A stretch of 64,000 nt of DNA from Chaetomium olivaceum (taxonomy: Eukaryota > Ascomycota > Sordariomycetes > Sordariales > Chaetomiaceae), in assembly GCA_039881045.1 (NCBI GenBank), contig JAYWVB010000084.1:37149-101148 (forward strand), read 5' to 3'. The position numbers were made by a program, and so were the translations under genes. Shown piece after piece: positions 22,301-33,215 of the stretch. Below the pieces are notes generated by a model that saw nothing but the letters and a program-made list of their open reading frames with translations, was not told the origin of the DNA and did no database searches. The first letter of the stretch is position 1. Each line of letters begins with the position of its first letter.

Positions 22301-24984
22301 GAAGGCCAAGGTGGTCTGGACTAACCGGACTTGCAGTTGGCGCTGCTGTGGGAAAACGACGAGGTTAAGGCGTTGATTATTGGTGCGCATGGCTTGTTGC
22401 CGATATTGGAGATTCTAGAGCCTTGCACGCTCAAGAGTCGGCAGCACATGATCTTGCAGTTGCTCAAGATCGTGAATGCGGTAAGTTTTGGTTTACTTTA
22501 GCCCCTATTCTGGATATAAACTAACAAAAACAGATCATACTAGACGATGTCGAACTGCAAGAAAACTTGTGCTTCGTCGGTGGCATTCCGATTGTCACCA
22601 AGTTTGCTGCCCGCCAATATTCCAACGAGATTCGCCTCGAGGCCGCAGCCTTCGTCCGACAGGTGTACCAAACTTCTACCCTAACATTGCAAATGTTTGT
22701 CAGCGCTGGTGGTCTCAATGTCTTGGTAGAGTTCCTCGACGAAGATTACGAGATGTCCCAAGATCTTGTTTTAATAGGGGTCAATGGCATCTGGAATGTT
22801 TTTGAGCTTCAGGGGCCAACGCCCAAGAACGACTTCTGCAGGATATTCTCGCGGAGTAAGATCTTGGATCCGCTGGCGGCAATCTTGCACAAGGTCTTGG
22901 ACGAGGACAGGGACGAGCTGTCCGAGCTCGTGGAAGGCCGCATCGTCAACATTTTCTACCTGTTCTCTCAGGCTGAACCATATGTCAAGGAGGCGGTTGC
23001 TGAGCGGCAGGTGCTGAAGAGTGGGTATCTCTCCTTTCATGTGTAGTCGGACGAGCTTGCTAACAGTTTGCAGCGGTGCTCAAGGACCTCCGACGGATGA
23101 CCCCTTCGCACCAGATCACCATGCTCAAGTTCATCAAGAACATCTCAATGTGCTCGACTGTGCTCGACTCTCTGCATTCCGCGGACGCGATTGACTTCTT
23201 GATTGATGTGCTCAGTCTCTCTATGAAAAAGGGGCAAACGAACTTCCGAGAAATCTCCAACCAGGTCCTCAACACCATGTTTAACCTCTGCCGTCTCAGC
23301 AAAGAGCGGCAGGAATATGCGGCCAGCAACGGCATTATCCCCCTTCTGCTCAAGATCATGAGGACGGACCGGCCGCCAAAAGAGTTTGTGCTACCCATCC
23401 TCTGCGACATGGCTCATTCTGGGAGCAAAGGGAGGCGGTACCTATGGCAGAACGGCGGGCTGGACTTCTACGTGTCGCTTTTGGCGGATCAGTACTGGCA
23501 GGTCACGGCATTGGACGCCATCTTTGTGTGGCTACAGGAAGAGACGGCGAAGGTGGAGAGCCACCTTCTTGATGGCAACTTCACCACGGCCATCATGGCC
23601 TGCTTTAACCCTACCAAGGTGAACGCCTTCGACCCCAACCTGCTCGAGCCCTTGCTCAAGGTTCTGCGCTTGAGCCCGGCGGTGGCAGCGTCCCTTGCCA
23701 AGGCAGAGATGTATGCCGGCACCGCTCAGAAACTAGGTCACAAGAAGGCCGTCGTCCGCCTCAACCTGTTGCGCCTCGTACGCAACATTATGGACGGATG
23801 TGAAGCCAACAACTTATCTATGTCGGCGCTCAGCACATCCGAGACAGGCCGGCAGCTTCGCGTTCTGCTCGACGACATCCAGACACTGGCGGATAAGGAC
23901 CCGGCAGTGTTAGTGAGGAATTTGGCCTCGGAGCTCATCCGGAGTCATATCGACGTCGAACTACAACACGATGCAATGGCCCTCGGCAACATGGGGCTGG
24001 GCGCCTCTACGAGCACCGCGTCTAGCACAGGTTCAGGCCCACGCTCACGCTCCGGCCCGCGGCGCAACACAAGTTACACCCCACCAGGGCTGCATCTCAG
24101 CCTGTCCATGCCTCCCACCCCATCCCACGGCCACCGAATGACGCAGTCTTCGTCGGCCGCATACATCGAAATCGCCGCCACCCCGAAGCGTTCAGCCATC
24201 GGCCTCACCCACGAACGCGACCCCTCTTTCTACCGTCCCCGAAGCCGCGACAGCATCCCAGTGCCAGCGACGAGCATCCCGCGCCGCGTCTCCGACACCC
24301 CTCCCTCCATCCCACCAGGCAACAACCACAACAACAGCACCTCCACCAACCCCAACTCCACCCCAGCCCCCAAATCCCGCCTCCCACGCACCTCCATCAC
24401 CCAATACACCTCGGTGCGCCCGACCCTCACAACAGCAGCCACGGCCCCCATATCCACCCTCTCCCCGAGCGCCGGCCCCAGAACAGGCGGGGGCGGGGGC
24501 CGCCGCACGGGCAGTGGTGGAGGACGTAGCGAGTCCTTCAGCCACGGCGTTGGGCGGCGGCGGCGGCGGCGGTGGCGGTGGTGGTAGCTACAAGGAGAAC
24601 TACCAGACCTACCTCCAGCAGAGCCAGGCGGGTAGGATCCGCTCGGGCTCGTCGGTCACGGTCGCGAGCGTCTCCAGTGCTGGGGGCGGTGGCGGCGGTG
24701 TAGGGACACAGTATTCTGGTTCGCCGACGGGGAGTGTTATCTCTGGCGGCGGTTTGATGCCGCCGCCTGTTCCGGGGTATGGGGCTGTGGGGGTTGGTGT
24801 GGTTGGTGTTGGTGTTGGGAGGGAGAGGGAGAGGGAGGTTAGTGGTGGGAGTACAGGGTCGGGGACAGGGTCAGGTGTAGGGAGCGGGACGGGTGGGAAG
24901 AGGAGGAGCCGGGCGCCGAGTGCACGGTCGGATGCCGGGTCCAATGCCGGGTCAAACGCTGGGTCGGATGCGCGGTGGTCTTAG
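19341..24984 (+). CDS. sepH: SepH/Cdc7-type septation protein kinase (SIN pathway)
   Basis: Ste20-like Ser/Thr kinase of the septation initiation network. Exons: 19341-19562, 19929-20063, 20119-20148, 20227-20291, 20345-20783, 20843-21167, 21217-21716, 21771-22280, 22337-22480, 22534-23020, 23074 onward. Kinase motifs: GKGAFGSVYKAFNW (Gly loop), VAVKQIKL (Lys), VIHRDIKGANIL, LADFGVST, VGTPYWMAPEII. A long helical-repeat C-terminal half follows (LKFIKNISMCSTVLDSLHS region). 21717-21770 is a 54-nt stopless sequence with donor, GCTAAC and ATTCAG, so read as an intron. Near 24552-24554 one extra G shifts the frame from SFSHGVG to an Arg/Trp run; removing it gives a glycine run then SYKENYQTYLQQ. 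The same frame meets TAG at 24982 but stays gene-like to TGA at 25242 (see findings). Confidence 0.92.
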
Positions 24985-25023
24985 GAGGACCGCCGTGCTC
25001 AGCGGCTGGTTCCTGGTGCTAGG

Positions 25024-25076
<53 letters not shown>
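25024..25076. repeat. (TCTGGT)n hexanucleotide repeat
   Basis: About nine copies of TCTGGT. In the frame of the SepH C-terminus it would encode a Ser-Gly repeat, between the TAG at 24982 and the downstream TGA at 25240-25242. Confidence 0.85.
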
Positions 25077-25242
25077 GCAGCGTGGGGGGAGGGGAGCGGC
25101 GGTCGGTGTCGGTGTTGGTTTCGGCGTTGGTGTGAGTGTGGATGCTACCGGTAGTCCGGTTGTAAGACGGAGTTCTCCCGGCGGCGCTATTGGGGCTATT
25201 AGGGGTAGGGGAAGGGGCGGTTTGGGACAGAGACGGTGTTGA

Positions 25243-25947
25243 TCGGTTTTTATATATTAGGCTTGCTACTCTACTGCGGGCTGGATGGTTGCTTGCTGGC
25301 CTGTTATGCATGTTCTGAAGCAGGGCGCGTATTTATTCTCTTCTGGTTTGGGGTTTTGGCCTGGTTTAAAGGGCAGGCAGGGTTATAAAAGTACCTCTGG
25401 CTGGGAAAGCAAGAGGAGGCCGAGCAGGGCTTGGATCCCCTTGGATAGATGTGTAAATCGATATTACTATGGATACCAAGTTTCATGGGTTTTGTTTTGC
25501 TCTTTTTCTTTATCTCAACGCATAACCGTGTAACTCCCCTCAGAACAACAAGATAATGAAACAACGAGTTGTCATTGGTGATAACCAAGATGATCTCCCC
25601 GATCGAAGTTCACGAGGACCGAAAGATGTGATGAACTCACCAATCACGTCGAGTCAGTTGGCCCAACTCGACGACTCGGATCGTCGGCGCGGAGGTGGCT
25701 GTGTGCTGTGCCCCTCCCGGGCCCGGCTTGCGCGGCCCACGTGCGGCCTCCACGGACGTCATCAGCACCAAGGCAGCAGGCAACCTGGCATTTCAACTTC
25801 ATTCATCATTGTGCAACTATACCTACTGTCTTTTATGCGGTTTGATTTATCCGCCTTTTCGCCTGGCGGGTTTTGTTTACTGGTCCGGCCTTTCCGTTTG
25901 ATGTTCTGTGTTGTTGGATTGAAGCCTCGAGTCTCGCTACTGCCACC
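25243..25947. other. Intergenic, SepH 3' region and promoter of the four-TM gene
   Basis: About 700 bp with no supported gene. The last 150 bp before the ATG at 25948 are pyrimidine-rich, typical of a fungal core promoter and leader. Confidence 0.4.
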
Positions 25948-26878
25948 ATGACTCGGACCACGGTCTACAGCACGGCGTTGGTCGTTTTGGTTGCGGGTGA
26001 GTTCCGATTGCTTCTTGTTTAAATCAGTTCACATGTCGAGTTGGAGCCTTTTTATATTACCTCGGTCTCAGATAGACCTGAGCTGAAGCATCATGGCTTC
26101 CTCTCGATTGAGGCCGCCACAGGCATTCAACAGCAAGCCATGCTATCGATACCCTCTGGTTCATCACGGATCTAGCCTTCTTGCCTCACCCTCTAAACAC
26201 ACCCCCATCAAGTTAAACCACACTAACACCTACCCCCTCCCCAACAGCAACGGTCATGACCATAACCTCCATCGTCTCCCCCAAATGGGTCTCCCTCAGC
26301 GTGCCCTCGCCCTCGGGCGGCACCGTCACCGACACGATCGGCCTGCACCGGCGGTGCGCGTCGTCGACGGGCTCGTGCGCGCCCTTCCCCGAGCCCTCGC
26401 GCTGCGACGGCGGCAGCGACCGCTCCTTCTGCTCCATGTGGCGCACCACGGGCTTCCTGATGAGTTTTGCGGTTGTCGCCGAGCTGGCTACCCTCGTTGG
26501 GTTTCTGGTTATCCTGGCGGGTGGCCGCGTGAAGAGAGAGGGCGGGTGGAAGGTCCTGGGGGGGTTGTTGGCTGCGGTGGCGGCGGCGCAGTTCGTGGGG
26601 ATGGCGGTGGTGGTGAGTTGTTTTTGCCTTTCCTTCCTTGTCCTAGCTGTGCTGCTTGTTGTGATAGTGCTGACAACGGTGGCAACTACTAGACATATCT
26701 ATTTGACCATGATGACTTGTTCCTGGTGCCTGGATACCGGTTGGACTCGTCATGGTACTTGTGCACGGTCAGCGCCAGTGCTGCGTTACTGGCGGGGGTT
26801 GGGTTGGCCATCTCGGCGCTGGTGCTGCCGCCCGAGGATGGGTACGCGCAGTTGTTGAACGACTCCAACGGGGTGTAG
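25948..26878 (+). CDS. Claudin/SUR7-like four-transmembrane protein
   Basis: 199-aa protein from exons 25948-25996, 26248-26612 and 26693-26878 (phase 1 then phase 0). The start GCCACCATGA is near-ideal. Span 1 crosses the first splice (VYSTALVVLVA-ATVMTITSIV). A cysteine-bearing extracellular loop follows (LHRRCASSTGSCAPF, DRSFCSMWRTTGF), then span 2 (LMSFAVVAELATLVGFLVILAG), span 3 (VLGGLLAAVAAAQFVGMAVV) and span 4 (VSASAALLAGVGLAISALVL). This order, a signal-anchor-like first span then a large loop with paired cysteines and WxxS-type residues, resembles fungal SUR7/claudin-like plasma-membrane proteins. The family assignment is by architecture only. Intron 1 is long (251 nt) for this genome. 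Confidence 0.75.
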
Positions 26879-27138
26879 GTGTGGATTTATAAGTTGGGCG
26901 ATTGCCTTGCTGGATACGGTGGCATGATGGCATGATATGAACCTTTGCTTAATGGGCTGGCGTTGGCGGGCGTTATCTTGGTTTGGTGCTTCCAGTTGTC
27001 TTTGTCAAACGCTCCAGACTCTGGTTTTCTAATTCGAAACAACCTTGGTTAGGTTTGGTGATACGAGTAAAAACACATTTCGGACGCAAACGAGATGGGG
27101 CCACATTCTACTACCACCCTATAACTTGCGAATACGGA

Positions 27139-27148
27139 ATACTAGTAT
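27139..27148. promoter_or_regulatory. Palindrome ATACTAGTAT, copy 1 (candidate regulator site)
   Basis: Perfect 10-bp palindrome about 605 bp upstream of the erg4 start. Repetition in one upstream region suggests a dimeric binding site. No known factor is assigned. Confidence 0.4.
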
Positions 27149-27171
27149 GGTGGCCGCACACGCAGTAAAAG

Positions 27172-27181
27172 ATACTAGTAT
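27172..27181. promoter_or_regulatory. Palindrome ATACTAGTAT, copy 2
   Basis: Second perfect copy, 33 bp after the first (about three helical turns), with the same following bases GG. Confidence 0.4.
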
Positions 27182-27277
27182 GGATGGTGTGCCAGCTGGA
27201 ACACGGAAATTGGGAGGGGGATTTGTTGGTGAGGGACGATGCATTCCGTCTCGAATCCTTGGAATTTAGATTAGCTA

Positions 27278-27287
27278 ATACTAGTGT
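27278..27287. promoter_or_regulatory. Near copy of the palindrome (ATACTAGTGT)
   Basis: Nine of ten bases match the ATACTAGTAT palindrome. It is weaker than the three perfect copies and may be chance. Confidence 0.25.
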
Positions 27288-27629
27288 CGAAGAACGCTTG
27301 GTTGGGAAGCCATCGGCTCATCGCCGTGTGGCTGCTGCCGATGTGGGGAGATTGTTACCCTGACCAGGGGTTGATTGCCCGGGCAAATTTGTCAACAATC
27401 GCGATTGGCAGCAACCATTGGTCCTTGCATGTGTGCAGCTGCAGCGCGCGATCGACCGAGCAGCAGAGTGCCGCGGTGTTGGGACCACGGGTCATTTTTT
27501 TCTCCCTTTTTGCTTTCCTGCCTTCTTGCCTATTCGTACACGTTCCTTTTTAGTTTCACCGCCCGGAAAACTGCCAGGCCACTCGGTCGTCAAGGCTCCC
27601 CGGGGCAACCGTGTGTCGTCCTTTACGCG

Positions 27630-27639
27630 ATACTAGTAT
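27630..27639. promoter_or_regulatory. Palindrome ATACTAGTAT, copy 3, close to erg4
   Basis: Third perfect copy, extended to GATACTAGTATC, about 115 bp upstream of the erg4 ATG and so within the likely core promoter. Confidence 0.4.
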
Positions 27640-27743
27640 CGAGCTCTGTTTCGGACTTTTCCTTTCCTTCGGGGTTCACGTCCGCGGCTAGCCCCTGAAA
27701 CCCTCAGAGTATAAGGTCGTGCCCACGTCGCGTCTCAGTCACA

Positions 27744-29531
27744 ATGTCGGCCAGATACTCTCTCAGGCAGACGCCGAGGTAAGTTGTCTTCTCACCTCGT
27801 AGCACATACGCGACTTCCTTGGCCGCAAGACTACTCCAGACATTAACCCCTGGGCAGGAAAAAAGAACTCTTTGATGGCATGGTAGAGACTCCGGCCCGA
27901 CGCAACACCCGCCGAAAGACACAGTTCACCTCGACCGAAGACGAAGCCGAGTCCACACCGCCCCCTGAAGTCATGGAGAGCAAGCCGTTGCGCCGGCGCA
28001 CCGCGCCCAAGTTCACCGAGCACATCGACGAACTGACACCACCTGAGACGCCCGTCGACAGTGACAGCGCCGAGACGTCCCTGCCCAAGACCAATGGCAA
28101 GGCGGCTAATGGCACTGCGATCCAGGCCAAGGCGAAGGTCTTGGACGCGGAGTTCTCGGGCGAGTACGAGTTCGGCGGCCCTTGGTTCGTCTCGCTCATG
28201 ATGGTCGGCTTTCCCATCCTCATGTGGTACATGTGGATCGGCGCGACCTACTACGACGGTGGCTTTCCCGTTCGCGCCGCCGGCCAGAGCTGGGGCGATT
28301 TCGGATACCACCTCGTCAACCTCGTCTACACGGGCGCCTTCCCGCACACCAAGGCATGGATGATATACTGGATCTTCTTCATCGTCGAGGGCGCCTTCTA
28401 CTGCTTGATGCCCGGTATCTGGGCCTACGGAAAGCCGCTGGAGCACCTGGGTGGCAAGCAGCTCAAGTACTACTGCTCCGCTTACACGTCGTGGTACGCC
28501 ACCCTCACCATTGTCGGCGGCCTCCACTTCTCGGGCGTGTTCCCGCTGTACACGATCATTGACGAGTTTGGCCCGCTTCTTTCCGTCTCGATTCTGTCGG
28601 GCTGGATCGTGGCCATCGTCGCGTACGTTTCAGCCCTCGCGCGCGGTGCCCAGCACCGCATGTCGGGCAACCACGTCTACGACTTCTTCATGGGCGCCGA
28701 GTTGAACCCGCGCATGTTCGGCATCCTCGACTTCAAGATGTTCTTCGAGGTGCGCATGCCGTGGTACATCTTGTTCTTGCTGTCGTGCGGCGCGGCCGCG
28801 CGCCAGTGGGACCGCTACGGTTACGTGTCGGGCGAGGTCGGCTTCCTGATGCTCGCGCACTTCCTCTACGGCAACGCCACGGCCAAGGGCGAGGAGCTCA
28901 TCGTCACCACCTGGGACATGTACTACGAGAAGTGGGGCTTCATGCTCATCTTCTGGAACCTGTCGGGTGTGCCGCTGTCGTACTGCCACTGCACCATCTA
29001 CCTGGCCAACCACGCGCCCGAGACGTACCGCTGGAACCGCTGGGCGCTCGCCGCGCTGTACGTCAGCTACGTGTTCGTCTATTGGATCTGGGACAGCGCC
29101 AACAGCCAGAAGAACCGCTTCCGCTCCATGGAGCGCGGCACCCTCGTCAAGCGCAACACCTTCCCCCAGGTGCCCTGGCAGACTCTGTACAACCCCAAGA
29201 CCATCGAGACCGGCCTTGGTGACAAGATTTTGGCTGATGGCTGGTACGGCATGGCCCGCAAGGTTCACTACACTTGCGACGTCTACTTTGCCACCACGTG
29301 GGCTTTGATCACCGGCTTCAACAGCCCCTTCCCCTGGTTCTACCCCGTCTTCTTCGTCACCATGATCGCCCACCGCGCGTGGCGCGACATCACCCGGTGC
29401 AGGGAGAAGTATGGCGCGGCCTGGACCGAGTATGAGAAGCAGGTGCCGTACCTGTTCATTCCGGTAAGTTTCTTGTCTGTCCGTCCTTTGAGTGAGGGAT
29501 GGTTGCTAATATGTCATAGTACGTCATCTAA
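27744..29531 (+). CDS. erg4: Delta(24(24(1)))-sterol reductase (C-24(28) sterol reductase)
   Basis: Last enzyme of ergosterol synthesis: NADPH-dependent reduction of the C-24(28) double bond of ergosta-tetraenol in the ER membrane. Exons 27744-27778, 27858-29463 and 29520-29531 give 550 aa; the last exon encodes only YVI after PYLFIP, a typical family ending. After a 110-residue hydrophilic cytosolic tail come 8-9 membrane spans. Family motifs include YDFFMGAELNPRMFGILDFKMFFEVR, split here as MGAELNPRMFG and FKMFFEVRMPW, then LIFWNLSGVPLSYC, and the NADPH-side LADGWYGMARKVHYTCD and FPWFYPVFF...HRAWRD blocks. Introns of 79 and 56 nt are canonical. The upstream region has repeated ATACTAGTAT palindromes. 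Confidence 0.96.
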
Positions 29532-30267
29532 TTTTGATGCCCTTTCAAAACTTCTTCTTCGGCATGGCAGTGCACGGTTGTTGATGCGAGAGAAAAGGTG
29601 TGGTGGTTGCATGAGGCATTTTGCATGGAGTGTGGCATTGGGGAGTATTGTTGATGGATGCGATGGATGCGATGACTGACGGGATAGGATATGGGGGGAT
29701 CTAAAGGGGCACATGGACCTGGGATGCTTGAACCTGGAACGGTGTGGTCAAGCAGGGGCGCGGACGGGTTGGCTTTCCTACCTACCTTCTACCGATTACC
29801 CTTTACTGGAACTAAAATTAATGGTAATTCTTTCAAGTTGTCTCCAATTGAATATGCGAGTCTGATGTGTAACGAAGTTGTTGCCCCTGGACGGGCCCAT
29901 GGCTTACTCGTGCTTGACTTGAGAAACAGCAACGATTAACAACCAGCTTTGGTGTGAAACTACTAGATGGGAAAAGACGAAGATAGGCGACCAAGCAGTG
30001 GCCAGGCATAGAACAGGGACAAAGAGAGCTCTTCATCCGTCGTGTCCAATCGCCCCCCTGAGCGCTCCTAGAGATGACAAGCCAAAGACCAGACAGATCA
30101 AAGGCAGAAGATCCAACGGCTGAGCACCAGCCCGTTCCCGGGTCCAACGAGCTTTCGAGGTAACAACATGAGTCTCACCACCAGTAAGTAATCCCAACAG
30201 ACAACCAAAGGCAAGAAAGGAGAAAAAAAGCCAAAAAGATGCGCGCGCCAATCGAGGACGGGAATCG
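29532..30267. other. Intergenic between erg4 and tRNA-Lys
   Basis: About 740 bp, erg4 3' region. No gene is supported. Confidence 0.4.
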
Positions 30268-30361
30268 AGCCCGACGTGGGGGTCGAACCCACAACCTTGA
30301 GATTATCTCTGATCAAGTGAATACTAAGAGTCTCACGCTCTACCGATTGAGCTAGCCGGGC
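30268..30361 (-). tRNA. tRNA-Lys (anticodon CTT) with a 21-nt intron
   Basis: On the minus strand the sequence folds as a full cloverleaf: acceptor GCCCGGC with GTCGGGC (one G-U pair), D-arm GCTC...GAGC, anticodon stem TGAGA/TCTCA, loop CTCTTAA with anticodon CTT, and T-arm GTGGG-TTCGACC-CCCAC. The 21-nt intron (plus-strand 30304-30324) sits directly after position 37, the canonical place for nuclear pre-tRNA introns. The mature tRNA is 73 nt before CCA addition; the discriminator base reads T. The internal A box (TAGCTCAATCGG) and B box (GGGTTCGACCC) for RNA polymerase III are present. Confidence 0.93.
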
Positions 30362-31162
30362 GCGGCTTGCTTTGGTTGTTGAGGCCGAGGTCGTTTTGAA
30401 GAGTTTTTCTGTGGAGTGTTTGGTGTTTTCGGTTGTCGGGTGGATGCGAGGGTAATTAATGTTGGTGTGGGGCGAGAGGCTTGACTCACTCGGGCCGGGT
30501 TGAGCCTTGGACGGAAACTTTCTCCTGAGGGTGTGTGTGGCCGGGGTCTGTTTGTTGGTCGTCGTTTGACAACATGAGACGAACTCAGACAAGGTGTTGG
30601 CCAACAAAGCCCTCCAGGTAGGCCGCCGAGTCGAGGATCAAACCTTGTACGGTCTGCTACTTGGGATGTTGGAAAGCTGAAAGAATGATATCATTGTCGA
30701 TGAACCCACTCTTTGCCCCCAAACGGGTCATACTCCCAACGCCAGCGGTTGTTCGCACACAAGCTACAAAGCATGGAAAGTCCTGTTGGTAACGCCATTG
30801 AAGTGCGCCTCCTGGCCTCAGGCGACCAAGACCAAGGGATGGTGGCACCCACCCCTATTCAGGGCACAGTGCGCTATGGAAAGGGCCTCCCTCAAAGAAT
30901 TACATGAGCCTTTGTTCTTGAGATTAAAATAGCCAACAATAGCCATTTCTTTGCTAATATTGATTCATGGAGCCCGTAAACACTCAGTTGTGCTAACTAC
31001 TCCATCTACACCAGACCCAGGACAACCTCAACTTGCGCAGTCGATTCTCATCCTCCTCTTATAGGTACATCGCATTCCTCGATCCGGTATTGTTGTTTAT
31101 CCCCCTGGGTTGAGTTAATCAGGGGGTGTTGTAATGGCATCTATGCTGCCGATCTTGATCTC
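30362..31162. other. Intergenic upstream of the ankyrin pseudogene
   Basis: About 800 bp, nothing assignable. It includes the 5' flank of the tRNA gene. Confidence 0.4.
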
Positions 31163-33215
31163 ATGGCATCCATCCATCTTACGGAAAACAAAGCGATCCC
31201 ACGAGACGATATTCCGGAGCGGCTTTCTGAGCACGTTGACGAGCAATTCGAGAGCATCACGGCTGTCGCCAAAGAAGGAAGTTAAGAGCAGGAGCAATCC
31301 CCGGCGGCTCTTCTCGTGAAGGCCGATGAACCCCATCTAATCCTCCCATTAGAAGCAACATCTCCGTCCGAAACAGCCTCCCCATTAGAGACAACCTCCT
31401 CGTTGGAAACAACCTCCCCGTTGGATAAGACTCGCTCTCCATCTTCGGCTTCAACTAATGGACAATGTCGGGATGTAATCCAGGCCGCTGACCGCGCAAA
31501 TGGATGCCGAGCCAACTGCGGGTGCGCATGCCATAAATCCCAGAGATCGACCACCTCCTCAGATGTGAGCGGAATCCTGGGTCAGCTTTTCGTGCAGCAT
31601 ACCGGCAGCCCGACCCTCAGGAACAAATGTGATATGCCTACGTGCAGCAATGCGCGAGCCTCAAGCTTATACGCCCAGCACTGGGTCCCGTTTGGTGGCT
31701 CCTGTTCGCAAGCCATCCGCTTTTACACAGCCTACCAAACCAGGTCACGCCCGCCGTTGCAGCTACGCATCCTGCGCCGTGTGCCCGACTCCACACCCGC
31801 TGTTAGCTTTGCTATGAGTGGGAATATCCAAGGCCTATAGGACTTGTTTCTTCGTGGTGCCGCCTCGCCTCAGGATGTCAGCGACACCCAGTGCTACTCC
31901 CTCCTGCGTGTTAGTTCCACTCTTCCTAAGGGATAGTTTGACTTGTATTGACAGCATAACTTCTTACCTAGTGGGCATTTTATTCACGGCAATATCAAAC
32001 TGTTCGCTTCCTCCACGGACTCGGCGCGGACGCAGAATATAGGTGCGTAACGCTTTCACCCTTTTCCTCCTCATCACTACCATCATGGATATGCTAACTC
32101 CACGGTATCAAGGCCCAACGCCCTCCACGATAACAGCCCCAACAACAAAGCGGCCGATGCCTTAATGATGGGTGGCCTCACCAGCGACGCCATCGACGAT
32201 ATCTCCTGCATCGCCAACAAAGACTGGGCCGACAACCAAACCTTCCCACTTTTACACCGCATCGTTCTCAACCTCCACGGAAAACCCCTACCCCAAGCCC
32301 TCGCCGAAGACCCCACCGCCATAAACCACACCGACGCCACAGGCCGCATCGCCCTGCACTGGGCCGCCGCACGAGGCAACCACCACGCGGTAACAACCCT
32401 GCTCACCCACGGCGGCGGCGCCGACCCGAACCTCCTCGACGCCCAGCACTCCAGCGCCCTCTCCTACACCGCCGAGAAGAACCACACCGCCGGTGTGCGC
32501 GCCCTCCTCGCCGCCGGCGCCCACACCGACCCACTCATCGCCAGCCACCACCGCGTCGGCAGCCCGCTCAACTGCGCGGCACGCAATGCACGCGACCCAG
32601 CCCTCCTCCAGGCTCTGCTGGACGCCGGCGCAGAGGTGGATGCCGCGTCGACGGCGCAGAGGTGGATGCCGCGGGTGTCGACGGCCGCACGCGCTGCTGC
32701 ATGCCGCGCGCACGGATAACGCGGCCTTTGTGCAGCTGTTGCTGGAGCGTGGGGCGAGGACGGATGTCGTGTCGGTTGCGGGACAGACGGCGCTGACGGC
32801 GGCGGTGGCGGGGAATTGTCACGGTGTTTTGAGGCTGTTGCTGTTGCTGTTACAGGGTCATCAGGGTGGGGGACGTCCGCGGCCGCTGCGCGCGCCGGGA
32901 CTGCTTGAGACGGCTGCGAGGTATGCGGATTGTGAGACGTTGCGGTTGTTGGGCTCGGGGGTGGGTTGTATTCGGTTGGAAGAGTGTGGTGAGAAGTCCG
33001 CCCTGGGGGCCGGGTTGGAGGAGGTTCTGCGGCAACGGCATGACGGCAACGACGAGAAGCTCAGGTGTGCGTTCACTGAATTCCTGGGTACCGTGCGCGG
33101 GAAGATGGCGCCCGAGGGCCTGATGGAGCAGGGTCTTGGACTCGGCGGAGGGTTATCTGATCCTGATGGTAAGTCGAACGAGAAGGGCAGTTCTGATGGT
33201 GGGTTTTCTGATTAG
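31163..33215 (+). pseudogene. Decayed ankyrin-repeat protein gene
   Basis: Across two introns (31910-31971, 32043-32112) the reading recovers a fungal ankyrin protein: an N-terminal DDIPERLSEHVDEQFESI helix, the cysteine-rich GCRANCGCACHK, LRRVPDSTPAVSFAMSGNIQGL, then repeats such as ALHWAAARGNHHAVTTLL, ALSYTAEKNHTAGVRALLA, SPLNCAARNARDPALLQALL, LLHAARTDNAAFVQLLLERG and TALTAAVAGNCHGVLRLL. It is broken four times: TAA at 31283-31285, TAG at 31838-31840 (directly before DLFLRGAASPQDV in the same frame), a 26-bp direct duplication at 32627-32678 that shifts the frame, and a missing base near 32690. One defect could be a sequence error; all four together argue for a true pseudogene. Ankyrin repeats bind proteins; nothing more specific can be said. 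Confidence 0.75.
32627..32678. repeat. 26-bp direct duplication inside the ankyrin pseudogene
   Basis: A 21-nt identical block (starting GGCGCAGAGG) begins at 32627 and again at 32653, an offset of 26 bp. As 26 is not a multiple of three, it shifts the frame. It looks like a slippage duplication. Confidence 0.8.

Larger units (their letters stand above)
26879..27743. other. Promoter region of erg4 with repeated palindrome
   Basis: About 865 bp upstream of erg4, also the 3' region of the four-TM gene. It carries three perfect copies and one near copy of the palindrome ATACTAGTAT (separate entries). No coding region is supported. Confidence 0.5.

Noticed and set aside
28630..29373. 247-codon minus-strand open frame inside erg4
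   Set aside because: Shadow of the GC-rich third positions of erg4.
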